In this document: piece after piece, positions 19,253 to 27,361 of the stretch
Numbering within the stretch: the stretch's first letter is position 1
Layout: every line of letters starts with the position of its first letter
Source of the DNA: Hyphomicrobiaceae bacterium
GTDB taxonomy: Bacteria; Pseudomonadota; Alphaproteobacteria; Rhizobiales; Xanthobacteraceae
Assembly: GCA_021324465.1 (NCBI GenBank)
Contig: JAJPJB010000006.1
Location: 1-45,584, forward strand
Length of the DNA: 45,584 nt
Reading direction: 5' to 3'
Translations under genes and position numbers: made by a program
Notes under the pieces: model-generated
Databases searched by the model: none
Told to the model about the DNA's origin: nothing
What the model saw: only the letters and a program-made list of their open reading frames with translations

Positions 19253-19600
19253 GGCCACCCTCCTTCAACTCGTGGCGGCGCCGTCTCGTAGCGGGCGCCG
19301 TCCGCTGATTGCGGGCTGGGTGCGGGATCGCACACAGCCGCCGCGGCTCCGCCACGTTTCAGCGGCGAGCGATTTAGGGGAGGATCGACGATTTTCAAGA
19401 CCGCCCCGCAAGAGGCGAGAAAGAGGACCATGCAATCGTCCGGACCAGCACACACCGCGCCGCGCGGCGCGGACTTCAGCGCGGTGATCACCGACTAAAG
19501 CGACGTTCGGTCGCATCTTTGGCATCATTGCAGCGCCGGAACCGGGCGCCTCGACCCGCATTGAAATTTACGCCAGCATCAAATGGTTACGTGAATTGCA
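19253..19600. other. Divergent intergenic region before mipZ
   Basis: A gap of 348 bases between the divergent winged-helix-like gene and mipZ, presumably holding both promoters. A direct repeat GGCGCCGTC occurs twice near 19277-19303. I saw no CtrA-type site, hairpin terminator or RNA gene in it. Confidence 0.4.
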
Positions 19601-20509
19601 ATGCTGCACGCGGCACCGATCGCGGTACCGGGGTCGCCGCATGTGATCGTCGTCGGCAATGAGAAAGGCGGCTCCGGAAAGACGACAATCGCCATGCACG
19701 TGGCTGTTGCGCTTTTGCAGCAGGGACAGCGGGTCGGCACAATCGATCTCGACAGCAATCAGAAAGGCCTGACGCGATACATCGAAAATCGCCGCATCTG
19801 GGCCAATTATCGGCGCATCGAGCTTGCAGCGCCGCTGCATCGCGATATCCCGCGCGCCGAGGGCAAAAGGCTCGAGGACAACGAGGCCGAGGAATTGGCT
19901 GCCTTCGAGGCAGCCATCGCGAGCGTCAGCGAGAGCGTGGACTTTCTGGTGATCGATACGCCTTCGACCGACACTTATCTGATGCGGCTCGCCCATCTGA
20001 TTGCCGACACGCTGTTGACGCCGCTCACCGACAGTTTTCTTGATTTCGGCACGCTGGGCGCGATCGACCCGATCACCTGCGAGATCACCGCAATGGGCCA
20101 CTACGGCGCGATGGTGTGCGAGGCGCGCCGGCATCGACGGCAATTTGATCGCAGCCAGATCGACTGGGTGGTCATCCGCAACCGCTCCTCTTTGAGCCGC
20201 CTGGTGGAGCGCAGCCTCGGCCAGCTCGGAGGGCGCCTCGGGTTCAGACATCTCGAAGGCTGCGCCGAGCGGGTCGTCTATCGCCAGTTCTTCACCTCGG
20301 GCCTGACTGCGCTCGATCCACTCGACCAGGCTACTTTGGGCGACCGGGCAAACCGATCGCATCAAGCCGCGCAACAGGAGACGCGCGACCTGATCGAGCT
20401 TTTGCGCCTGCCGATCAACGATCGGGCTCGACGCCGCGCCGCCGCGCGCGCGGAGTGGTTCGCGTCGGCCAATGCGCCGCTGGCCGCGGACGACGTGCTG
20501 GCCGACTGA
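19601..20509 (+). CDS. mipZ: Division-plane positioning ATPase MipZ
   Basis: A 302-residue ParA/MinD-superfamily ATPase. MipZ forms a gradient from the cell poles by interacting with ParB and inhibits FtsZ polymerisation, which places the septum at mid-cell. The N-terminus reads VIVVGNEKGGSGKTTIAMH, a deviant Walker A with the signature lysine (~19-30). Then come IDLDSNQ (switch I region, ~48) and FLVIDTPSTDTYLMRLAH (Walker B). The family-specific LLTPLTDSFLDFGTLGAIDP and IDWVVIRNR distinguish MipZ from ParA. The length is close to the Caulobacter protein (~274), with a slightly longer C-terminus. The ATG at 19601 lacks an obvious ribosome site. Confidence 0.9.
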   Translation: MLHAAPIAVPGSPHVIVVGNEKGGSGKTTIAMHVAVALLQQGQRVGTIDLDSNQKGLTRYIENRRIWANYRRIELAAPLHRDIPRAEGKRLEDNEAEELAAFEAAIASVSESVDFLVIDTPSTDTYLMRLAHLIADTLLTPLTDSFLDFGTLGAIDPITCEITAMGHYGAMVCEARRHRRQFDRSQIDWVVIRNRSSLSRLVERSLGQLGGRLGFRHLEGCAERVVYRQFFTSGLTALDPLDQATLGDRANRSHQAAQQETRDLIELLRLPINDRARRRAAARAEWFASANAPLAADDVLAD

Positions 20510-20522
20510 CACCGCCGCGCCG

Positions 20523-21491
20523 CTACTCTGTCTTGATATCCGCGGCCTTGATGATCGGCCACCATTTGTCGATCTCCGCCTTGTGATAGGCGGCGAGCGC
20601 TTCCGGGTTCTGCTGCTCGCGCGGAAAGATGACCTGGCCGAGCTGTTCGAGATGCTGGCGGATGGCGGGATCGGCAAGCGCGGCTTGCACCGCCGCCACG
20701 AGCCGCGCCACGACTGGCTTCGGCGTGCCTTTGGTGGTCCACAGCGCGTGCCAGAACGAGATGCTCAATCCGGGAACGCCGGATTCGATCATGGTCGGCG
20801 TGTTCGGCGACGGCGGCCAGCGTTGCTCGTTGAGGATCGCGAAAGCCTTCATCTTGCCTGCGGTGACATAGGGCAGGGTCGAGGTCGCTTCGAGACACGC
20901 CAGGTCGATCTGGCCGGCGAGCAGATCCTGTATGGCCGGCCCGGCCCCGCGATACGGCACGAATTGCAAATTTGCCGCGGTCTTCTGCTGGAAATAGATG
21001 CCGCAGAGTTGCGCGGCGCTGCCGGTGCCGACCGTTCCGAACGTCGCCGGCGCCGTCGTCGATTTGACCCAGGAAATGAGCTCGGCCGCCGTATTGGGGG
21101 GAAGGCTCGCTTTGCCGAGGATCCACAGCGGCGAGGCCGCCAACAGTGAAATTGGTTGCAGATCTTTCACGCTGTCATAATCGAGCGCATAGAGCGCGGG
21201 CGCGCCGACATGGCTCGACCAATTGCCAATGCCGATCGTGTAACCGTCGGGATCGGCGTGAACCACGCGGCCAGCGGCAATCGTGCCCGCCGCGCCGCTC
21301 ACCGTCTCGACCACGACCGCTTGGCCCAGCGTGTTCTTCATGCCGTCAGCCAGAATGCGCGCCAGCGCATCAGTCGGCCCGCCGGGCGGAAAGCCGATGA
21401 TCATAGTGATCGGACGGGATGGAAAGTCGTGCGCGAAGGCAAGCACAGTGCTTGCCGCCAGCGCGGCGAGCGCGCCGATGATGCGTCTCAT
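20523..21491 (-). CDS. Tripartite tricarboxylate transporter binding protein (TctC/Bug family)
   Basis: A 322-residue extracytoplasmic binding protein. The signal peptide MRRIIGALAALAASTVLAFA ends at AHDFP. The mature N-terminus FPSRPITMIIGFPPGGPTD and the later GAAGTIAAGRVVHADPDGYT and VPYRGAGPAIQDLLAGQID are hallmark Bug sequences. These proteins capture carboxylates or related organic acids for TctAB permeases. No tctA or tctB is adjacent, so this is an orphan, as is common for the family. The start at 21491 follows GGGGAGAG and precedes the signal peptide; the longer frame adds an unlikely 153 residues. It converges on mipZ, with 13 bases between the stops. Confidence 0.9.
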   Translation of the reverse strand: MRRIIGALAALAASTVLAFAHDFPSRPITMIIGFPPGGPTDALARILADGMKNTLGQAVVVETVSGAAGTIAAGRVVHADPDGYTIGIGNWSSHVGAPALYALDYDSVKDLQPISLLAASPLWILGKASLPPNTAAELISWVKSTTAPATFGTVGTGSAAQLCGIYFQQKTAANLQFVPYRGAGPAIQDLLAGQIDLACLEATSTLPYVTAGKMKAFAILNEQRWPPSPNTPTMIESGVPGLSISFWHALWTTKGTPKPVVARLVAAVQAALADPAIRQHLEQLGQVIFPREQQNPEALAAYHKAEIDKWWPIIKAADIKTE

Positions 21492-21696
21492 TGCTCTCCC
21501 CACGCGTCTGCGCGCACCGCTCCGCCTGGCGGTGTTCGTTCTGCCACCGCAAGTCTGACACGAGCGCTCGCTCGCTAATAGGTCAGGACCGCTGCCGTGA
21601 CGCCAAGCGCGCCGAACTGGAAGACTCACAGGAGCGCCGCGCATCGTCCCTCCCGCTGATTGACGCCGCCTCCATGCAGCCTGTAACCATCCGCAA

Positions 21697-23547
21697 ATGT
21701 TCGCCCTTTTCGAACGAATCCTGAGGCCGACGGCACCGCCGGAACGGCCGGAACCGCCGGGGCGCCTGCTCGCTTTTCTGTGGCATTTCGCCCGCCAGGC
21801 AAAATGGCTGTTCGCGGCCTTGTTCGTGGTCGAGTGCTTGGTCGCGCTCGGCGACAGCGCGGTTCCTTGGTTCATGGGCCGCGTTGTCAGCATGGTCACC
21901 AACCTGCCGGCCGACCGATTCTTCGCCGCAGCCTGGCCATGGCTTGCCGCCATGGCGCTGGTGCTGCTGATGGTGCGCCCCGGCGTGACCTTGATGCGCT
22001 ATCTGATCAACAACCAGGCGCTGGCGGCGCCGTTCACCGGCCTGGTGCGCTGGCAGGCGCATTGGCATGTCGTGCGCCAGAGCTGGGCGTTCTTTCAGAA
22101 CGATTTTGCCGGCCGCATCTCCAATCGCGTGATGCAGACCGCCCCCTCGGTGCGCTCGACCCTGACCGCGACCATCACCACGGTCTGGTACATTATAGTA
22201 TACGGCGCCTCGGCAGTCGCCCTTACCGCCAGCGCCGACCGCTGGCTCGCCGTGCCGATCCTGCTGTGGTTTGCCGCCTATGCCGCGCTGCTCGTCTATT
22301 TCGTGCCGCGCATGCGCGACCGCTCCAAGGTGAGTTCGATCGCGCGCTCGGAACTCACCGGCCGCATTGTCGACAGCTACACCAATATCCTCACCGTCAA
22401 GCTGTTTGCTCGCACCCGCGAAGAAGATCAATATGTGCGCGACGCGGTCGACCGCCACGTCGACCTGTTCATCGCTTCGCAGCGGCTATTGACGATTTTC
22501 GGTACCCTGCTCGACGCGCTCAACGCGCTGTTGATCGCCGGCGCAGGCGGGCTGGCGCTTGCGCTCTGGCGTTTCGGCGCCATCGAGGTCGGCGCCATCG
22601 CCATGGTGCTGCCGCTGACCTTGCAGCTCACCAACATGTCGCGCCAGATCGCGATCCGCATCACCGATATTTTCGAAGATATCGGCGTGGTGCTGGAGGG
22701 CATGATGACCATCGCGCAACCGCTGCAGCTGGCCGATCCGGCCAATGCGCGGCCGCTCAAAGTGCGCGCCGGGCGCATCGATTTCAAGAATGTGAGTTTT
22801 GGTTACGGCCGCGAGACCGGCGTGCTGCAGAATTTCAATCTCACGGTGCATCCCGGCGAGAAGGTCGGCCTGGTCGGCCGCTCCGGCGCCGGCAAGTCGA
22901 CCGTGGTCAATCTGCTGTTGCGCTTCTTCAATCTCGAGAGCGGCGTTATCCTGATCGACGGCGAGGACATTTCGCATCTGACGCAGGAATCATTGCGCGC
23001 GCAGATTTCGGTGGTGACGCAGGACACATCGCTCCTGCACCGCTCGATTCGCGCCAATATCCGTTACGGCCGGCCGGAAGCCGGCGATGCGGAGATCGAG
23101 CGTGCGGCGCGCCTCGCGCATGCGCACGAATTCATCGCCGATCTCGAAGACTGGCAGGGCCGGCGCGGCTATGACGCCCATGTCGGCGAGCGCGGCATCA
23201 AGCTTTCCGGCGGCCAGCGGCAGCGCATCGCGATTGCACGCGTAATCCTCAAAGACGCGCCGATCCTGGTGTTCGATGAAGCGACCTCGGCGCTCGACAG
23301 CGAAGTCGAGGCGGCGATCCAGTCTTCGCTCGGCACCCTGATGCAGGGCAAGACGGTGATTGCCATCGCGCACCGGCTGTCGACCTTGGCGCAGATGGAT
23401 CGTCTGGTCGTGCTCGACCATGGTCGCATCATCGAGCAGGGCACCCACAGCGAACTGATCGCGCAGAACGGCCACTACGCCGCGCTGTGGCGCCGCCAGG
23501 CCGGCGGCTTCATCGATGCCGCAGAGACCATGCAGGCGGCGGAGTGA
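21697..23547 (+). CDS. ABC-type exporter, fused permease and ATPase
   Basis: A 616-residue half-transporter of the MsbA/multidrug exporter type that works as a homodimer in the inner membrane. Residues ~25-330 contain about six membrane helices. The nucleotide-binding domain follows: Walker A GRSGAGKST (~393-401), Q-loop VVTQDTSLLHRSI, signature [15 protein letters not shown], Walker B ILVFDEATSALD and switch IAHRLSTLAQMD. The substrate is unknown; lipids, peptides or drugs are possible. The start is the first ATG of the frame; no strong ribosome site is visible. The gene ends two bases before a convergent small membrane-protein gene. Confidence 0.92.
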   Translation: MFALFERILRPTAPPERPEPPGRLLAFLWHFARQAKWLFAALFVVECLVALGDSAVPWFMGRVVSMVTNLPADRFFAAAWPWLAAMALVLLMVRPGVTLMRYLINNQALAAPFTGLVRWQAHWHVVRQSWAFFQNDFAGRISNRVMQTAPSVRSTLTATITTVWYIIVYGASAVALTASADRWLAVPILLWFAAYAALLVYFVPRMRDRSKVSSIARSELTGRIVDSYTNILTVKLFARTREEDQYVRDAVDRHVDLFIASQRLLTIFGTLLDALNALLIAGAGGLALALWRFGAIEVGAIAMVLPLTLQLTNMSRQIAIRITDIFEDIGVVLEGMMTIAQPLQLADPANARPLKVRAGRIDFKNVSFGYGRETGVLQNFNLTVHPGEKVGLVGRSGAGKSTVVNLLLRFFNLESGVILIDGEDISHLTQESLRAQISVVTQDTSLLHRSIRANIRYGRPEAGDAEIERAARLAHAHEFIADLEDWQGRRGYDAHVGERGIKLSGGQRQRIAIARVILKDAPILVFDEATSALDSEVEAAIQSSLGTLMQGKTVIAIAHRLSTLAQMDRLVVLDHGRIIEQGTHSELIAQNGHYAALWRRQAGGFIDAAETMQAAE

Positions 23548-23548
23548 C

Positions 23549-23803
23549 TTAATAAATCCATTCGGAGATGAGTGTGGCGATCGATATGAGGAGCACCGAC
23601 AATCCGGTCAATGCTGCCGCCCATTGATTGCGCCTCGTCCCCATCCTGCATGCTTTAGCGAAGGGAGTATTGGGACTCGGTACAACACCGAAGAACGCTG
23701 CACCCGGCTCTCCAGGTTGCGGTGTTTTCCAGGCAGCGCAAAACCAAACGACTGCAGCGGCAAAGCCAACTAGACCGCCTCCCAAGTCGAGTGCAGCTTT
23801 CAC
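23549..23803 (-). CDS. Small two-helix membrane protein, unknown function
   Basis: From the GTG at 23803 the protein has 84 residues. It shows one helix LGGGLVGFAAAVVWFCAAW, a short loop PQPGEPGAAFF, and a second helix WAAALTGLSVLLISIATLI. The pattern of a W-F-C end on helix 1 and R-N-Q-W-A-A-x-L-T-G at helix 2 suggests a real small membrane-protein family, but I cannot name it. An alternative ATG at 23878 adds 25 basic residues. It is convergent with the ABC exporter, with one base between the stops. Confidence 0.5.
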   Translation of the reverse strand: MKAALDLGGGLVGFAAAVVWFCAAWKTPQPGEPGAAFFGVVPSPNTPFAKACRMGTRRNQWAAALTGLSVLLISIATLISEWIY

Positions 23804-23903
23804 GGTTAGGATCCGACGACGCAAGGGCCAACGAGCTTTAGCTACGGCTCTTCGATAACATATCGCCGGTGAGGACACATGCGATTGGTAATGACGCAGA
23901 TTT

Positions 23904-24044
23904 CCTCATTGATTGCTGGCCCACAGGCGCCGCGCAGGAATCCAAAGTCAAGGATGCGCGTCGCGCACCACCTTCGGCGGCCCTTTGGACCGTCCTTGAC
24001 TTTGGATGCCCTCGCGCAAAATGGCAGACAAGCAATCAATGAGG
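23904..24044. repeat. Nested palindromic element
   Basis: Outer arms CCTCATTGATTGCT (23904-23917) and AGCAATCAATGAGG (24031-24044) enclose inner arms ATCCAAAGTCAAGGA (23940-23954) and TCCTTGACTTTGGAT (23993-24007). Both pairs are perfect. The centre carries CCTTCGGCGG. The inner part resembles the element at 1792-1908 when read in reverse. It lies between a small membrane protein and the histidine kinase, so it may influence kinase expression or serve as a terminator. Confidence 0.75.
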
Positions 24045-24119
24045 ACGTGCTAATGAGGACGTGGCGCTGCACAGCGCTGTCGCAGATGCATCCGAGCCAG
24101 GACAGATAGGCCGTGCCAT

Positions 24120-25577
24120 ATGCGCTCACTGCGGACCAGACTGCTCGCGCTCTGGCTGATGCTCGCGCTCTCGGGCACGGTCAGCGGCCTGCTGCTGGTC
24201 GAGCTATACCGGCAATCGACCAACGCGCAGGTGGCACGTGCCGAAGATATGGTCGCGCGCGCCTGCCGCGAGCTTGCCGCCCGCTATCGATCCGTCGCAG
24301 CGGGGTGGCACGACGTCGGAGATGATGGGCGCAAAAGCGAGCTCGTCGCGGCGGTGCAAACAGCGCTCGGCCCATCGCCCGGCGTCGAAGGCGGCATCTG
24401 GCAAGCCGATACCGGTTCGCTGGCCTATGCGTTTCCGACCTATGAGGGCAGCGGACCGAAGACCGATTTGCCGGTCACCGAGCTTCCGACCATCAGGCGG
24501 GTCAATGCCGATGTGCTGCGCGAGGATCGCCCGGTGACGGTGCACATGGTCGGGCGGTCGCAGGTCGAGATCGTCCACGCCTGCCCGCTGCATGGGCCGG
24601 TTGCCGGCGCGACGGCATGGACCATGATGCGCGCCTTCACCGGCGCGAGCCGCGCCTACAATCAACTTCTGATCGGACTAGCCGTGCTGGCGGCCACGGT
24701 ATTCGGCTCAGCCGCCTGGCTCGGCGGCATTCTTTATCTCTGGTCGCGCCGGATCGGTCGGCTGGAATTCGAGCTGGCCGGACGCGATGCGGGCGCCGGC
24801 GATTTCCCCGCGCTGACGCGAACCGGAGAACGCGAGCTCGACCGGCTGGTGGATACGCTCAATGCCGCGGGCGCGCGGCTCGCGCATGAACGGCGTCGCG
24901 CCAGCGCGGCCGAGCGCCTGGCGGCCGTCGGACGGCTCGCCGCCGGCTTTGCGCATGAAATTCGCAACCCGATCGCCGCCATGCGGCTGAAGGCGGAAAA
25001 CGCACTGGCGATCGATGATGACGGACGCCGCGCCGCCGCCCTGCAGTTCATCTTGCAACAAGTGGGACGGCTCGACGGGTTGTTGCGCGATCTTTTGGCA
25101 ATGACCCAACAGCGCAAGCCAAAACCCGCGCCAATCGACCTTGCCGCGTTTCTGGAGAAGACCGTGCAGGCGCATCGCGAGCTCGCCGCCGGCAAGAACG
25201 TGAAGCTCGCGGTCGCACCGGCGCCGCCGGCAATGCCACCGCCTGAATTCGACGCCGAGCAGATGCATCGCGCTCTTGATAATCTCATCTTGAATGCGAT
25301 CGAGAATGCGCCTGCGGGAGGCTCGATAGCAGTAGCAGCACACTATAGCGTCGGCGCCTTGCACCTGCGCGTGCGCGACACCGGGCCGGGCGTTGCGGAT
25401 GACATTCGCGAGCGAGTGTTCGAGCCGTTTGTCACCGGACGCAGCGAGGGAACGGGTCTAGGCTTAGCGGTAGTGCGCGAAATTGCCCGCGCGCATGGCG
25501 GGGAAGCGCGGCTTCTGCCGACGGATCATGGCGCCGAATTCGAAATCGAGCTGCCACTATCGAGCTGGCATCACTGA
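24120..25577 (+). CDS. Sensor histidine kinase, NtrB/ZraS-like
   Basis: A 485-residue membrane kinase. Helix 1 (~8-28, LLALWLMLALSGTVSGLLL) and helix 2 (~183-207) frame a periplasmic sensor domain of about 150 residues. The H-box is GFAHEIRNPIAAMRL with phospho-acceptor His ~281. The ATPase part has N-box DNLILNAIENAP (~387), G1 DTGPGVADDIRE, F-box VFEPFVTGRSEGTG and G2 GTGLGLAVV (~444). It should phosphorylate the NtrC-type regulator encoded next. The signal is unknown; it may relate to the transporters downstream. The ATG follows CAT in GCCATATG without a strong ribosome site. A tandem repeat separates it from the regulator gene. Confidence 0.92.
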   Translation: MRSLRTRLLALWLMLALSGTVSGLLLVELYRQSTNAQVARAEDMVARACRELAARYRSVAAGWHDVGDDGRKSELVAAVQTALGPSPGVEGGIWQADTGSLAYAFPTYEGSGPKTDLPVTELPTIRRVNADVLREDRPVTVHMVGRSQVEIVHACPLHGPVAGATAWTMMRAFTGASRAYNQLLIGLAVLAATVFGSAAWLGGILYLWSRRIGRLEFELAGRDAGAGDFPALTRTGERELDRLVDTLNAAGARLAHERRRASAAERLAAVGRLAAGFAHEIRNPIAAMRLKAENALAIDDDGRRAAALQFILQQVGRLDGLLRDLLAMTQQRKPKPAPIDLAAFLEKTVQAHRELAAGKNVKLAVAPAPPAMPPPEFDAEQMHRALDNLILNAIENAPAGGSIAVAAHYSVGALHLRVRDTGPGVADDIRERVFEPFVTGRSEGTGLGLAVVREIARAHGGEARLLPTDHGAEFEIELPLSSWHH

Positions 25578-25590
25578 GGTCTGCGTCCCC

Positions 25591-25685
25591 ATCGAGGTTT
25601 CATGATCCAGGTTTCATGATCGAGGTTTCATGATCCAGGTTTCATGATCGAGGTTTCATGATCGAGGTTTCATGATCGAGGTTTC
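25591..25685 (+). repeat. Tandem 14-bp repeat forming a chain of ATGA-overlapping micro-ORFs
   Basis: Six full copies of ATGATCGAGGTTTC (25602, 25616, 25630, 25644, 25658, 25672; two read CCAGG for CGAGG) plus a partial copy at 25591-25601. Each unit begins a micro-ORF of five codons (MIEVS or MIQVS) whose TGA overlaps the next ATG as ATGA. Each also places GAGG four bases before the next ATG, ending with the true start of the response regulator at 25686. The last unit's frame runs on, since ATGG replaces ATGA, and stops at 25699-25701 inside the regulator gene. The layout parallels the unrelated repeat at 2791-2969. Confidence 0.95.
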
Positions 25686-27056
25686 ATGGCAAACGTCCTG
25701 ATTGTAGATGACGATGCGGCCTTGCGCGAGGGGCTCGCCGAGACCGTCGCTGATCTCGGGTATTCGCCGCGCCTTGCCGCGTCCGGTCGCGAGGCGCTCG
25801 CGGCGCTTTCGGCCGATGACATCGGCTGCGTGCTGCTCGATCTGCGCATGCCGGGCGGAATGGACGGCATGGAGGTGCTTCGCTGCATCCGGCAGCAGCG
25901 CGATGCCCCGCCGGTGATCGTGCTGACAGCCTTTGCGACCGCGGAGAACACGATCGAAGCGATGCGGCTTGGCGCCTTCGACCATCTGACAAAACCGATC
26001 GGTCGCCTCGAACTCGACGCCCTGCTGAAGCGGCTGCCGCAGCGTGGCACCGCACCTTCGGTGCAGGAGGGCGCAGAGAGCGGCACGCTGATCGGCGCAA
26101 GCGAAGCGATGCGCCGCGTGCAGAAGACGATCGGACTGGCGGCCGATAGCGACGCGACCGTGCTGATTCTGGGCGAGACGGGGACGGGCAAAGAAGTCGT
26201 TGCCCGCGCGCTGCACCAACACGGCGCCCGCAAAGCGAAGCCTTTCATTGCGGTCAACTGCGCCGCCATACCGGCGGAGCTTCTCGAGAGCGAGCTGTTC
26301 GGACATGTCAAAGGCTCCTTCACCGGTGCGACTGCCGACCGCGCCGGGGCGTTCCGTGCGGCAGCGGCCGGCACGCTGTTTCTCGACGAAATCGGCGACA
26401 TGCCGACGACGATGCAGAGCAAGATCCTGCGCGCCATCGAAGAGCGCCTCGTCACGCCGGTTGGCGGCAAGCCCTGCCGCTTCGACGCCCGTCTTGTCGC
26501 GGCGACGCACCGCGATCTGCCGAGCCTGGTCGCGAGCGGCGAGTTCCGCGAGGACCTCTACTATCGTCTCAACGTGGTGCCGATTGCGCTGCCGCCGCTG
26601 CGCGAGCGACGCGAAGATATCTTGCCGCTTGCGGAGCATTTTTTGCGCGTCGAGGCCCGGCACGGCGCGCCCAAGCGCCTCAGCGCGCCGGCCGCGGCTT
26701 TGCTTGAACAGCATTCTTGGCCCGGCAATATCCGCGAACTGCGCAATGTGATCGCGCGGGCCTGCGTCTTGGTGCGCGGCGACACGATCGCGGCGAGCGA
26801 TCTCGACATTGCCCGATCATCGGACGTTCCCTCGCGCGACGACCTTTTGCAAGGCGATTTGCCGTCCGCCGTCGCCAAGCTCGAAGCGGCCATGATCCGC
26901 AAGGCGCTCGCAGCCTGCGGCGGCAATCGCGCCGAAGCCGCGCGCCGCCTCAACATCAATCGGCAGCTGCTTTACGCCAAGATGCAACGCTACGGGATTG
27001 TCGAGCCCGCAGCGTCCGCAAAGCAGACACCGCCTGTCGGAAAAGCCGACGGCTGA
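25686..27056 (+). CDS. NtrC-family sigma-54-dependent response regulator
   Basis: A 456-residue enhancer-binding regulator with three domains. The receiver (~1-120) starts NVLIVDDDAALREG, has the phospho-acceptor Asp in LLDLRMPGG (~54) and the lysine in HLTKPIG. The AAA+ domain (~140-370) has Walker A GETGTGKE (~163-170), the sigma-54 contact loop GSFTGA (~210, with Ser for the usual Ala), Walker B TLFLDEIGDMP and the sensor region REDLYYRLNVVPI. The C-terminal Fis-type helix-turn-helix is NRAEAARRLNINRQLLYAKM. It should be phosphorylated by the kinase upstream and activate the sigma-54 promoter found 45 bases after its stop. Start supported by the GAGG in the repeat. Confidence 0.94.
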   Translation: MANVLIVDDDAALREGLAETVADLGYSPRLAASGREALAALSADDIGCVLLDLRMPGGMDGMEVLRCIRQQRDAPPVIVLTAFATAENTIEAMRLGAFDHLTKPIGRLELDALLKRLPQRGTAPSVQEGAESGTLIGASEAMRRVQKTIGLAADSDATVLILGETGTGKEVVARALHQHGARKAKPFIAVNCAAIPAELLESELFGHVKGSFTGATADRAGAFRAAAAGTLFLDEIGDMPTTMQSKILRAIEERLVTPVGGKPCRFDARLVAATHRDLPSLVASGEFREDLYYRLNVVPIALPPLRERREDILPLAEHFLRVEARHGAPKRLSAPAAALLEQHSWPGNIRELRNVIARACVLVRGDTIAASDLDIARSSDVPSRDDLLQGDLPSAVAKLEAAMIRKALAACGGNRAEAARRLNINRQLLYAKMQRYGIVEPAASAKQTPPVGKADG

Positions 27057-27361
27057 ACCAGTCCGTTCCGAAAAACCCTTCAATTTCAGTCGCAGAACGC
27101 TGGCACGCCGGTTGCTCAAGAGCCGACGAGCTTCTTTTTCGCGCTGCAAGCAGAGCATCATGCATTGGATTGATCCGAATTGCCTGCCCGAGAGCAGCCA
27201 CGGCGAGGTCGAAGGAGGTTGGGCCGGACCGCCACAGTCTGAAGCTCGTGCAGACGCCCAAGCACAAGGACCAGACCAGGCACACGACAAGCCCAAGCAG
27301 AAAAGGCATCACGAGGACGAATTCGCGCGGTCCGGCGCAGCGGATGCGTGATTGGGCTGCG
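27057..27361. other. Leader region between regulator and transporter operon
   Basis: A gap of 305 bases. It holds the sigma-54 promoter (27101-27115). If that promoter is used, the transcript has a leader of about 230 bases before the MFS gene. A 63-codon open frame (27160-27351) runs in the leader and is polar, rich in Gln, Ala and His, with no recognised family. On the opposite strand a frame starting at 27312 encodes a hydrophobic N-terminus, but it overlaps the regulator gene. Neither is called as a gene. Confidence 0.4.
27101..27115 (+). promoter_or_regulatory. Sigma-54 (RpoN) promoter
   Basis: TGGCACG, four bases, TTGC matches the sigma-54 consensus (-24 GG, -12 GC) without mismatch, preceded by C as in strong examples. 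It lies directly after a gene for a sigma-54 activator and before the MFS/permease pair, all in the same direction. I infer that the regulator drives the transporter operon from here. Confidence 0.75.

Noticed and set aside
26956-27312. Minus-strand ORF with hydrophobic N-terminus
   Set aside because: It overlaps the regulator's DNA-binding domain by about 100 bases and also spans the sigma-54 promoter; no family or ribosome site is visible. It may still be a remnant, but support is too weak.
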